This document shows, piece after piece, positions 1 to 13,426 of a DNA stretch of 64,000 nt. Every line of letters starts with the position of its first letter. Position 1 is the first letter of the stretch. The stretch is taken from the NCBI RefSeq assembly GCF_038396675.1, contig NC_088921.1, positions 35,901,001-35,965,000 of the forward strand, given 5' to 3'. The stretch comes from Hydra vulgaris (Eukaryota; Cnidaria; Hydrozoa; Anthoathecata; Hydridae). Position numbers and translations under genes: made by a program. Below the pieces are notes generated by a model. The model saw only the letters and a program-made list of their open reading frames with translations. It had not been told where the DNA came from and did not search any database.

Positions 1-3000
1 TAGATTTTTTACATAATAAATTTCCCTACTAGATTTTTTACATAATAAATATCCCTACTAGATTTTTTACATAATAAATTTCCCTACTAGATTTTTTACA
101 TAATAAATATCCCTACTAGATTTTTTACATAATAAATTTCCCTACTAGATTTTTTACATAATAAATATCCCTACTAGATTTTTTACATAATAAATTTCCC
201 TACTAGATTTTTTACATAATAAATATCCCTACTAGATTTTTTACATAATAAATATCCCTACTAGATTTTTTACATAATAAATATCCCTACTAGATTTTTT
301 ACATAATAAATATCCCTACTAGATTTTTTACATAATAAATATCCCTACTAGATTTTTTACATAATAAATTTCCCTACTAGATTTTTTACATAATAAATAT
401 CCCTACTAGATTTTTTACATAATAAATATCCCTACTAGATTTTTTACATAATAAATATCCCTACTAGATTTTTTACATAATAAATATCCCTACTAGATTT
501 TTTACATAATAAATATCCCTACTAGATTTTTTACATAATAAATATCCCTACTAGATTTTTTACATAATAAATATCCCTACTAGATTTTTTACATAATAAA
601 TATCCCTACTAGATTTTTTACATAATAAATATCCCTACTAGATTTTTTACATAATAAATATCCCTACTAGATTTTTTACATAATAAATATCCCTACTAGA
701 TTTTTTACATAATAAATATCCCTACTAGATTTTTTACATAATAAATATCCCTACTAGATTTTTTACATAATAAATTTCCCTACTAGATTTTTTACATAAT
801 AAATATCCCTACTAGATTTTTTACATAATAAATATCCCTACTAGATTTTTTACATAATAAATATCCCTACTAGATTTTTTACATAATAAATTTCCCTACT
901 AGATTTTTTACATAATAAATATCCCTACTAGATTTTTTACATAATAAATTTCCCTACTAGATTTTTTACATAATAAATATCCCTACTAGATTTTTTACAT
1001 AATAAATTTCCCTACTAGATTTTTTACATAATAAATATCCCTACTAGATTTTTTACATAATAAATTTCCCTACTAGATTTTTTACATAATAAATATCCCT
1101 ACTAGATTTTTTACATAATAAATATCCCTACTAGATTTTTTACATAATAAATATCCCTACTAGATTTTTTACATAATAAATTTCCCTACTAGATTTTTTA
1201 CATAATAAATATCCCTACTAGATTTTTTACATAATAAATTTCCCTACTAGATTTTTTACATAATAAATATCCCTACTAGATTTTTTACATAATAAATTTC
1301 CCTACTAGATTTTTTACATAATAAATATCCCTACTAGATTTTTTACATAATAAATATCCCTACTAGATTTTTTACATAATAAATATCCCTACTAGATTTT
1401 TTACATAATAAATTTCCCTACTAGATTTTTTACATAATAAATATCCCTACTAGATTTTTTACATAATAAATTTCCCTGCTAGATTTTTTACATAATAAAT
1501 ATCCCTACTAGATTTTTTACATAATAAATATCCCTACTAGATTTTTTACATAATAAATATCCCTACTAGATTTTTTACATAATAAATTTCCCTACTAGAT
1601 TTTTTACATAATAAATTTCCCTACTAGATTTTTTACATAATAAATATCCCTACTAGATTTTTTACATAATAAATTTCCCTACTAGATTTTTTACATAATA
1701 AATATCCCTACTAGATTTTTTACATAATAAATTTCCCTACTAGATTTTTTACATAATAAATATCCCTACTAGATTTTTTACATAATAAATATCCCTACTA
1801 GATTTTTTACATAATAAATATCCCTACTAGATTTTTTACATAATAAATTTCCCTACTAGATTTTTTACATAATAAATATCCCTACTAGATTTTTTACATA
1901 ATAAATATCCCTACTAGATTTTTTACATAATAAATATCCCTACTAGATTTTTTACATAATAAATTTCCCTACTAGATTTTTTACATAATAAATATCCCTA
2001 CTAGATTTTTTACATAATAAATTTCCCTACTAGATTTTTAACATAATAAATATCCCTACTAGATTTTTTACATAATAAATTTCCCTACTAGATTTTTTAC
2101 ATAATAAATATCCCTACTAGATTTTTTACATAATAAATTTCCCTACTAGATTTTTTACATAATAAATATCCCTACTAGATTTTTTACATAATAAATTTCC
2201 CTACTAGATTTTTTACATAATAAATATCCCTACTAGATTTTTTACATAATAAATATCCCTACTAGATTTTTTACATAATAAATATCCCTACTAGATTTTT
2301 TACATAATAAATTTCCCTACTAGATTTTTTACATAATAAATATCCCTACTAGATTTTTTACATAATAAATTTCCCTACTAGATTTTTTACATAATAAATA
2401 TCCCTACTAGATTTTTTACATAATAAATTTCCCTACTAGATTTTTTACATAATAAGTTTCCCTACTAGATTTTTTACATAATAAATATCCCTACTAGATT
2501 TTTTACATAATAAATTTCCCTACTAGATTTTTTACATAATAAATATCCCTACTAGATTTTTTACATAATAAATTTCCCTACTAGATTTTTTACATAATAA
2601 ATATCCCTACTAGATTTTTTACATAATAAATTTCCCTACTAGATTTTTTACATAATAAATATCCCTACTAGATTTTTTACATAATAAATTTCCCTACTAG
2701 ATTTCCTACATAATAAATATCCCTACTAGATTTTTTACATAATAAATTTCCCTACTAGATTTTTTACATAATAAATATCCCTACTAGATTTTTTACATAA
2801 TAAATTTCCCTACTAGATTTTTTACATAATAAATATCCCTACTAGATTTTTTACATAATAAATTTCCCTACTAGATTTTTTACATAATAAATATCCCTAC
2901 TAGATTTTTTACATAATAAATTTCCCTACTAGATTTTTTACATAATAAATTTCCCTACTAGATTTTTTACATAATAAATATCCCTACTAGATTTTTTACA

Positions 3001-3778
3001 TAATAAATATCCCTACTAGATTTTTTACATAATAAATTTCCCTACTAGATTTTTTACATAATAAATTTCCCTACTAGATTTTTTACATAATAAATTTCCC
3101 TACTAGATTTTTTACATAATAAATATCCCTACCAGATTTTTTACATAATAAATTTCCCTACTAGATTTTTTACATAATAAATTTCCCTACTAGATTTTTT
3201 ACATAATAAATTTCCCTACTAGATTTTTTACATAATAAATATCCCTACTAGATTTTTTACATAATAAATTTCCCTACTAGATTTTTTACATAATAAATTT
3301 CCCTACTAGATTTTTTACATAATAAATTTCCCTACTAGATTTTTTACATAATAAATATCCCTACTAGATTTTTTACATAATAAATATCCCTACTAGATTT
3401 TTTACATAATAAATTTCCCTACTAGATTTTTTACATAATAAATTTCCCTACTAGATTTTTTACATAATAAATTTCCCTACTAGATTTTTTACATAATAAA
3501 TATCCCTACTAGATTTTTTACATAATAAATTTCCCTACTAGATTTTTTACATAATAAATTTCCCTACTAGATTTTTTACATAATAAATTTCCCTACTAGA
3601 TTTTTTACATAATAAATATCCCTACTAGATTTTTTACATAATAAATTTCCCTACTAGATTTTTTACATAATAAATATCCCTACTAGATTTTTTACATAAT
3701 AAATATCCCTACTAGATTTTTTACATAATAAATATCCCTACTAGATTTTTTACATAATAAATTTCCCTACTAGATTTT
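1..3778. repeat. 29-bp satellite array, about 130 units
   Basis: Head-to-tail copies of a 29-bp AT-rich unit (TAGATTTTTTACATAATAAA followed by WTTCCCTAC or its A variant) fill the window from base 1. Unit starts fall at 1, 30, 59 and so on, and the partial last unit starts exactly at 3771 (130 x 29 + 1), so there is no net length change. Units differ almost only at one A/T position (aaaTTTccc versus aaaTATccc). The two forms alternate over long stretches, for example 1-240, 900-1080 and 2461-2930, which implies a 58-bp dimer. Rare private substitutions occur near 1488, 2039, 2455, 2705 and 3132. The array probably continues upstream of the window. Confidence 0.98.
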
Positions 3779-5329
3779 GTCGCTAACTAAATGCCGATTT
3801 GAATGGTCGTTTCAACAAAAAGACAAAAATAACTTAACAGAACTAAAATTGAATAAAACATGTACCATAAAATAAAGTTTCTAATACTTAATAAACATTT
3901 ACCATACAATAAAGTGTTATAAGTTCAAAATTTTTTATGCAAACTAAAGCCATTAAAAAAAATTGAAAAAGATTATTACTAAAGTTATTTTTAGTACATT
4001 ATCTAGTCTATTATATTATCTAATACATTAGATAAGTTTTATAACAATAATTATATTAGTTTCAATGTACAATAGATAACTAGTTATAAATACACAAGTT
4101 ATCTAATATACATTAAAACTAAAATATATGTTGTAAACCAAATAAACATTAAAAATCAAACTGATTCGCTTGACATACTTTCTATAATATTGCAAGTTAT
4201 GTAAAGTAAGCAAAGCTATTGGCAGTAGCTAGAATAAGTATATGAATAAATAATATATAATTAAACATATAAGTAATAAATATATATATATACGCATTTT
4301 ATTATGCATTATAATATGATAATATCCAGAGACGTAAAGACAGTAAAAGCCAAGACTAAAACCAAAATATTTTGATTTAATACCAAGACTAAGAAAAAGT
4401 CAGTTAAATGAGTTTCGAGACGTCTCAGAACCAAGATTTAAGTCTTGAGACTAACTGCTCTGATAATATCATACTATGATGCATTATAAAATGCATACAT
4501 TTATCATATTCTAGCTATTGCAAATATATCTAGTTGTTTACGCCTGTATATTTAGTTAGAATCATATTAAAAATGATGCGTTATAAAAAACATAATTTAT
4601 AGTCTTGTTAAATACAGAAAAACAGAAGAATACAGAAAATGTTGTTTACAAGTTAGAAAAGATTGTAATTATACGTGTTACAACGGCATCTTTAAAAGCG
4701 AATTCGTAAAACCTATGGTGCAACATAAACTATGAAAAAAAACCATGGTTCACCCATAAAAATTCCATGGGATTTCAATTTCCATAGAAATTCACCTATA
4801 AAAATTCCATGGAATTTCCGCTTTCTATGGGAAAATCATGGATTCTTTCCTATTTTTAAATTCTATATTCTTTCCTATTTTTGATAGACGTCAATGTAAA
4901 AGTATTATTATTGTTGACAAAAAAGCCCTCCATTTTTGGATTCTTTCCTTTATGTTTTTGTTACTAGTTGCATAACTGCAATTAATAGTGCAATAACAAT
5001 ATAATAATATTGTAATATATTCAATAATATCATGATAATATTATATTGTGTTATTTTTATAAATATTTTCTTATTATATACTACTATATATAATAAATAA
5101 AAAAAATGATTTGAACAGTCTCACCATCTATAAGATCGAGCACTCTTTTTGTAGCATACACTAATAAAATTTACACTCATATTTAAATTTTTTATTTAGT
5201 GGTTATAAAAAAACGTCATTTTATAACGTTTTTTTATAACGGTTTTTAAATGTACTTGATAACGAGGTATCAATATTCCCTCGAAATATCGTATCAATAA
5301 ATAAATATATTTTTAACAAATAGAAATAA
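3779..5329. other. AT-rich intergenic DNA, no gene seen
   Basis: No open reading frame with protein-like composition is present. Around 4740-4880 there are short diverged repeats of an 'aaaaattccatgg' module and of 'attctttcctattttt'. They look like a degraded local duplication rather than a gene. Confidence 0.6.
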
Positions 5330-5381
5330 ACCCATAAAAAGAAATTTAAATATAATTATATTTAAATTTCTTTTTATGGGT
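5330..5381. repeat. perfect 52-bp palindrome
   Basis: A 25-bp arm starting ACCCATAAAAAGAAATTTAA is followed by AT and then the exact reverse complement of the arm ending ATGGGT. It lies just upstream of a (TA)n tract and can form a cruciform or hairpin. It may be a small foldback element; no target duplication is evident. Confidence 0.9.
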
Positions 5382-5388
5382 CATTTAA

Positions 5389-8005
<2,617 letters not shown>

Positions 8006-8037
8006 TTCACTCCTACCAGTGTATGGGTAGGAGTGAA
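8006..8037. repeat. 12-bp perfect inverted repeat (hairpin)
   Basis: TTCACTCCTACC and GGTAGGAGTGAA are separated by an 8-nt loop. It is unusually GC-rich for its surroundings. Confidence 0.75.
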
Positions 8038-8639
8038 TCAGCAGGAACACCTGTACTACTTTTTAAGTCTGTAAGAATCTAAAGATATTTTGATACTTTT
8101 TATTTCTATTAGAAACCGAATACACCAAGCTACTTTAGGCTCCTTATCCTATTTTTTTTTTCACTTTTGGTTTCTTTGTGAGACATTATTAATGAAAATC
8201 GAATGCCTATGCAAGTTTCGTCAACTATTCAACACAAAATTAAACAAGCCAGATGAATTTCGTTTTTCATTCAATTCAAACTCAAAAAAGTTAATCATTT
8301 TTAAAATCTGATTTTTTTTGCCTCGGCTGATCCTTTTACACTGTGTTCAGGTGGCAATCCAGTTACGACTAAAGATGATCAAGTGAAAATGTGCGTCCGA
8401 TTGATACCACAACAAGTACCATCTTTAGCCTACTTATCATATCCATTTACTTTACAAACTTTTTACAATTATATTACAATTTTTCTACAAATTCGTTATA
8501 TGTATTTAATTTAAAAATGGAAATTTTTGAAAAGAATTTAAAGTTGTATACATTTTCAATACAAAAAAATGAGGTGAAAATTGTCTTGATAAACAAAATT
8601 AATTTATTAATAACAAATTATCTTTTTGAATAATCAAAT

Positions 8640-9035
8640 TTTTATTTAGATGAGTGAATTGTGCAAATGTGCGTGTAGTCTGTATTTGATAACACAGACT
8701 ATTCGCTCGCATTAATTTTTTCTATACAAAATACACGTTAATATAAAACGTGCAAACAGATTATATCCCTATACACAGGCTTTATCCGTATGTAGTTTAA
8801 TCGTACGCTAATTTTTTTTTAATGATTTTGATGTTTTAAATATTAATCTCGAATTACTTTTGACTTTAGTTGTCAAATTTAAATAATGAGTTTTAGCATT
8901 TTCAATTTTTTTAAAAATAAATGATTTTTTTATATTTTTGTGTGAATAGACTATAATTAGATATAGTCTATTCGCGAAAAACGTGCAAATAGACAAAATA
9001 TTTTATGCACGGAACGTGCGAATAGACACTCCGTA
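8640..9035. repeat. diverged repeat rich in 'cgtgcRAatagac' motifs
   Basis: Variants of a short motif occur repeatedly and in both orientations: 'actattcgctcgc', 'acgtgcaaacaga', 'tctattcgcgaaaaacgtgcaaatagac' and 'acgtgcgaatagac'. This resembles the subterminal repeats of a degraded MITE. I cannot fix its ends. Confidence 0.35.
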
Positions 9036-9643
9036 TAAATATTTGATTAGTTGATTTACAAAGTCGAGTTGAAGCATTTTTGAAGCTTGCTTGCAAATTA
9101 AGCAACATAGATCTTTATATTAACTTGCACAATTTGTAGTCCTTGAAATTGAGCAACATAGATCTTTGTATTGCACAACTAGTTGCACAATTCCTTGAAA
9201 ATAAAAAATTCAGATAAATTTAAAAAAATGAAAGCTTAAAAAAATAGTTTTTATAAATTATAAAACCTTTTTAAAACTAAATTTTTTTAATCGTTCGATT
9301 TAGTAAATGAATAAAAAATAAAAATTTATTCTAAAACAATCTAGCATACATGTGAATATTTATTTATACTATATTAGTTTTATCAAATACATTTGTTCAG
9401 GTATTGGAAATACAGCGGTTATCGACAGTTAAAAGTTCATATTAAAAATCTTTACTTTTTAACGTCCGTATTTAACATCAGAAAATCTAAAACTATTGTA
9501 TTTTATTTATGAATATTTATGAAAACTTTTTTGTTTTTTTATTATAATTATTATAGTTGAGTTGAACATAATATTTTTAACAATCTTGTTTTATTTTTAA
9601 CTTGTAAAGTCTACATGGGGACTCTATGAAAATATTGTGTTGA

Positions 9644-9806
9644 TTTTTTTTCCTAAACTCTTCCTAACGTTCTTACCAAACAGCACCACGGAGGAGCATT
9701 TAACAAGGAAGTTCACGCCTACTTCCTTATCAATGCCGTTTATAGAGCTTGCGTCTAACCACGAACATCTTGGTTCTCAACCAGAACTTTAGGCACTGCG
9801 CTCAAG
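9644..9806 (-). mobile_element. tRNA-derived SINE, copy 1 (degraded head)
   Basis: Read on the minus strand, it starts with an A-box-like 'gagcgcagtg', passes a degraded B-box region, then carries the body shared with the copies at 23.2 and 17.1 kb ('gcgtgaacttcc', 'ttaaatgctcctccg', 'ggtgct', 'ggtaagaac'), and ends in an A-tract (plus-strand T run at 9644-9651). The head is more mutated than in the 23.2 kb copy. SINEs of this type are Pol III-transcribed and mobilised by a partner LINE. Confidence 0.8.
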
Positions 9807-10055
9807 TATATAATTATTGGTATGCATAATTTGAAACCCTATACAGATTCAGAATAGGCAGAGATATGCGCAATCTGATTCACTGATTTTTAAAGAGAGG
9901 CTTTGGCGCGTATTTTAAATCAAAACAAATGTCAAAAAACGTATTGAATAGTAAATTTGAAATTGAGTAATTGAGTAATTAAAAAACAAAATAGTAATAA
10001 CAAAAAAAAGGTATGATTTTTCTATCCAATTTTGTACAATATAGTACTAATACTT

Positions 10056-10108
10056 CGGATGTTTTGAGTTAGAAAGTTTTTGCAAAACTTCGCAACTCAA
10101 AACATCCG
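10056..10108. repeat. 15-bp hairpin with inner stem
   Basis: CGGATGTTTTGAGTT pairs with AACTCAAAACATCCG. The inner sequence also pairs partly (aagttttt / aaaactt). Confidence 0.75.
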
Positions 10109-10720
10109 TGATTTTTATAATATTTTGTTAAAAAAGGATTTATAACTCTAAGATATAAAAAAGACAACCATTGTAAAAAATTATAAAACAGATGGTAAAA
10201 CTTGACTATGCTGTGGTTCTCATACGATAGGTTATTCAAAACAGTTTTAAAATTTACCAAGTAATATCAATAGACTATTATTAGCTTGGTATAATTTTTT
10301 TCAAATTAAGTTCCCATTAATCCTATCATTTAGCGAAAAAAGTATTTTGAAAAATTACCTAATTTCTTTTCAGAACTTTACACTTATTACTCCCATATAT
10401 AAATTATATACATCACTAAAACAAATATATATATATATAATTCATATTAATATATATACATCACTAAAAGTTTGAGAATGTTGCTTATTGGTTGTTATAG
10501 CTAGCCCAGATAATTGGCAACTCTCTCAAATTAAAAGCAATTGTTAGCAAGAGCTTATTTAAATTGCCTTTGGTAATGTATAGCAATAATATTTCATTTT
10601 ATTTAGATTGCCATTGGTAATGTACAGTAATAAAAGATTACAAAGCATTGTAGCATAATAAGCTATAACAAAAAATCAATAACCTGATGTCAACAAGTGT
10701 GTTTTGATATAGTAAACTCG
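10109..10720. other. intergenic with a short tandem duplication
   Basis: No gene is seen. At about 10555-10640 a segment of about 55 bp around 'attgccWttggtaatgta' is present twice in tandem with some divergence. Confidence 0.5.
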
Positions 10721-11970
10721 CAGGCAACCAAAAAAGTTTGTGTGGTTTATCCTAATTGCCTATTTCTAAGAAATGTATTAAGAAAACTGGTTGTGGTAGG
10801 GGATGATTTTGCATATAAATTAAAGCTTGTTTTAAGGAGAATCAATCAGTGTGTTTCATAAGTTTTATTAGTGCGTTTTAAAATTAAAAGTCTTAAGTAG
10901 AGTATGGCTGTATCAGATGCGATAATTCGCGCCTGTTTACTTTATGAGTTCAAACTTGGAACCAAAGCTGCAGAAGCTTGTCGTAAGATATGCGCTGCTT
11001 TTGGGGAAGGTACCGTAGCAGAACGGACGGGTCAAAAGTGGTTTAAAAAATTTTCTTCTGGAAATGAAAACCAACGAGGATATCAAGCTGGTAATCGAGT
11101 AGGACTCCAGTCAAACATGCCAGGACCTTAACATTTAATGTAAAAATCAGGAAAACGTTGTCAGGCCTTAAGATTTAATGTAAAAATGTGGAAAACGTTG
11201 GAAGTTGAGCAAATGGGTACCTTATGAGTTGAGTGAAACAAACAAGCTACAGCGCTTAATCATTTGTTCTTCATTGCTTTCCCGCCATAATTTAGTGCCA
11301 TTTTTTGACCGGATGTTGACGTGCGACGAAAAATGGATTATGTACTGCAACAAAAAACGAACATATCATTGGCTAGCCAGTAGCGATCCAGTACCGATGA
11401 CTCCTAAACCAAGCATTCACCAACACAAGGTTTTACTGTGTGTATGGAGGACTACAGCAGGTATCGTTCACTATGAGTTGCTACCAAGTGGACAAACCAT
11501 TACTGCTGAGATATACTCAGCCCGATTGGACAGAGTTTTGGTTGCTCTTCACCAAAAACAAGCAGCTTTGGCAAACAGAAAAGGTGTTGTATTCCACCAG
11601 GACAACGCCAGACCGCACACCGCAAAAATCACACGGGAAACTCTAGCACGTTTACAATGGGAGATTCTACCTCACCCTTCGTATTCACCAGACCTTGCGC
11701 TAAGCGACTATCACCTGTTTTTGGCCCTGGATAATCATATGAGGAATCGACAGTTTCGAAATAGAGAAGATCTCGAAAATGAGTTTATTCAATTTTTTAG
11801 CTACCAAACTCAAGACTTTTATAAAAATGGAATATACCAGTTTGTTTTACGATGGGAGAAAGTTATTCTTGCTGAAGGAGACTATTTTTCAGAATAAACT
11901 TTATTAAAACTGTTTTTATGTGTATTTATTAACGGATCTGCAAAACCGCACGAACTTTTTTGGTTGCCTG
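10721..11970 (+). mobile_element. mariner-family DNA transposon, about 1.25 kb, inactivated
   Basis: Terminal inverted repeats are visible at 10721-10748 and 11943-11970. The 28-bp ends begin CAGGCAACCAAAAAAGTT and differ at two positions. The element length is slightly under the usual 1.3 kb. The interior encodes a DD34D transposase in two frames. An intact TA target duplication is not evident: the 5' flank reads 'ctcg' and the 3' flank 'ataa'. The insertion is therefore old, or the outermost bases have mutated. Confidence 0.93.
10904..11897 (+). pseudogene. mariner transposase, frameshifted and internally deleted
   Basis: The 5' frame (10904-11131, 75 aa) carries the N-terminal helix-turn-helix domain that binds the inverted repeats and ends in WFKKF followed by decayed sequence and a stop. 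The catalytic domain continues in another frame (about 11190-11897). It contains LTCDEKW (first Asp), HQDNARPH (second Asp) and YSPDLALSDYHLF (third Asp), with 34 residues between the last two Asp, which defines mariner DD34D. The usual YSPDLAPSDYH has Leu for Pro. The linker and second HTH, normally about 60-80 residues, are missing. The break coincides with two direct repeats of about 42 bp (11118-11199). The native protein cuts and pastes the element at TA sites; this copy cannot make it. Confidence 0.93.
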
Positions 11971-13426
11971 ATAATTAACCAAAAGGAATAACTTTTAACT
12001 TACCACACCATGAAAAACTAAGTGTAAAAAGGTAGAAACAAGAAAAATTGCAAACATAAAAGTTCATGTGGTATAGCTTACATGTTTTATGCTTACATTA
12101 AACATGTAAGCTAGTTTGGAGAGCATCTGTAAAAAATTTTTCCAAAAACTTAAATGTTTAACTCTTTATAATTAACAAGTTGGTATAAAGATGCAGTAAC
12201 GAGCTTAGAACAACCTCTGCCTCAGCTTAAAATTTATACTTTGCATACTTAAAGTACTTTACCAGCAGTCTGGCGCAACTGCATATAAACTTTGTATCAA
12301 TTGCATATAAACTTTGTATGAAGCATGCTTCATAGAACATGGACATTACATTTGACAAGGAATACATTTAAAAATCTTTTAAAATTGTACCCATGCAAAT
12401 TCAAGTTAAATATTTCAAGAGTTTATATATTGAAAATACATTTTATAATAACAAAAATACTTATAGCATGACAACTGATTTTGTTCTTTTTTTTTTCATT
12501 AACCTTTTTTCATTGAAACGTTTAATTTTAACCACTTAGTTGGGTTTTTTTCAATTATTACAATTTAAAAAATGCCACAATCGTTTGCATTTATTATTTT
12601 CCACTTTTATTTGATTAACTTATTTGAATTCAATACTTTTTCTTGGTTTTAATGTTAGTGTTTATATGTAACTGTACAAAAAATTAATGTTCAGTAGACA
12701 AGCATTTAAATTTCACTTCTTTTGTTAAATTTTCAAATAAATTGTTAATATCTAATCGTCATCTTTTATATTTAAGTTACTATAACCTGCAAACTTTTTC
12801 TAAATTTTTAAAAGTGTTTAACGGTTTAAGACGATGTTTTATTAGAGTTATATAATAAAAAATACATCAGTCTCCTCAAAACTATGGTTGAAGCAAAACA
12901 TGAAAACAAAATCTCCTCAGAACATTTAAGCTAGTTTTGCAATCAGTACAAATTTTCTTTTTTCAAAATGTTCAACCCTTATAATTAACAGATAAATCAA
13001 TTTATAAATAAAGTGCTTCACCAGTAATCTGGTAAAACTGCAAATAAACTTTGTATGCAAAAGTACTTCACCATTAGTCTTGTACAACTGTATACAAACT
13101 TTGAGTATTTGAGTATGCTTCAAGGCCAAGGACATATTCTACGAGAAACACATTTGTAGATCTTTTTAAATTTACTTCAAAATATACATTTTTTTTCCAT
13201 TTCTTTAAATTAACAACAGATAAAATCTTCATCACCAAAATAAACTTTATTGAAGTTTTGAGATTTTTACGAGTGAAAGTTCTCTTGTACAAGTAGATTT
13301 TGATACCTTTTAAATACTCTGAAGAGTACTAAGATAAAAAGAATTTCCTATGTTGATAGTAACGCAAGATTTGTATTGGTAAACTTAGTTTATCATTACT
13401 TTGAAATTTATTTCGAAAATCTGATT
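11971..13426. other. intergenic with a diverged duplicated block
   Basis: No gene is seen. Segments at about 12110-12440 and 12925-13175 share order and sequence: 'aagctagtttt', 'aaagtRctt(t)accagYa.tctgg', 'aactgcaWataaactttgtat', 'gtatgcttca' and 'acattt.Waaatctttt'. They are two old copies of one repeat of about 250-300 bp. Within each copy the 'aaactttgtat' module is itself reiterated. Confidence 0.55.

Noticed and set aside
1-3778. CRISPR-like regular repeats
   Set aside because: There are no unique spacers: repeat follows repeat without interruption. This is satellite DNA.
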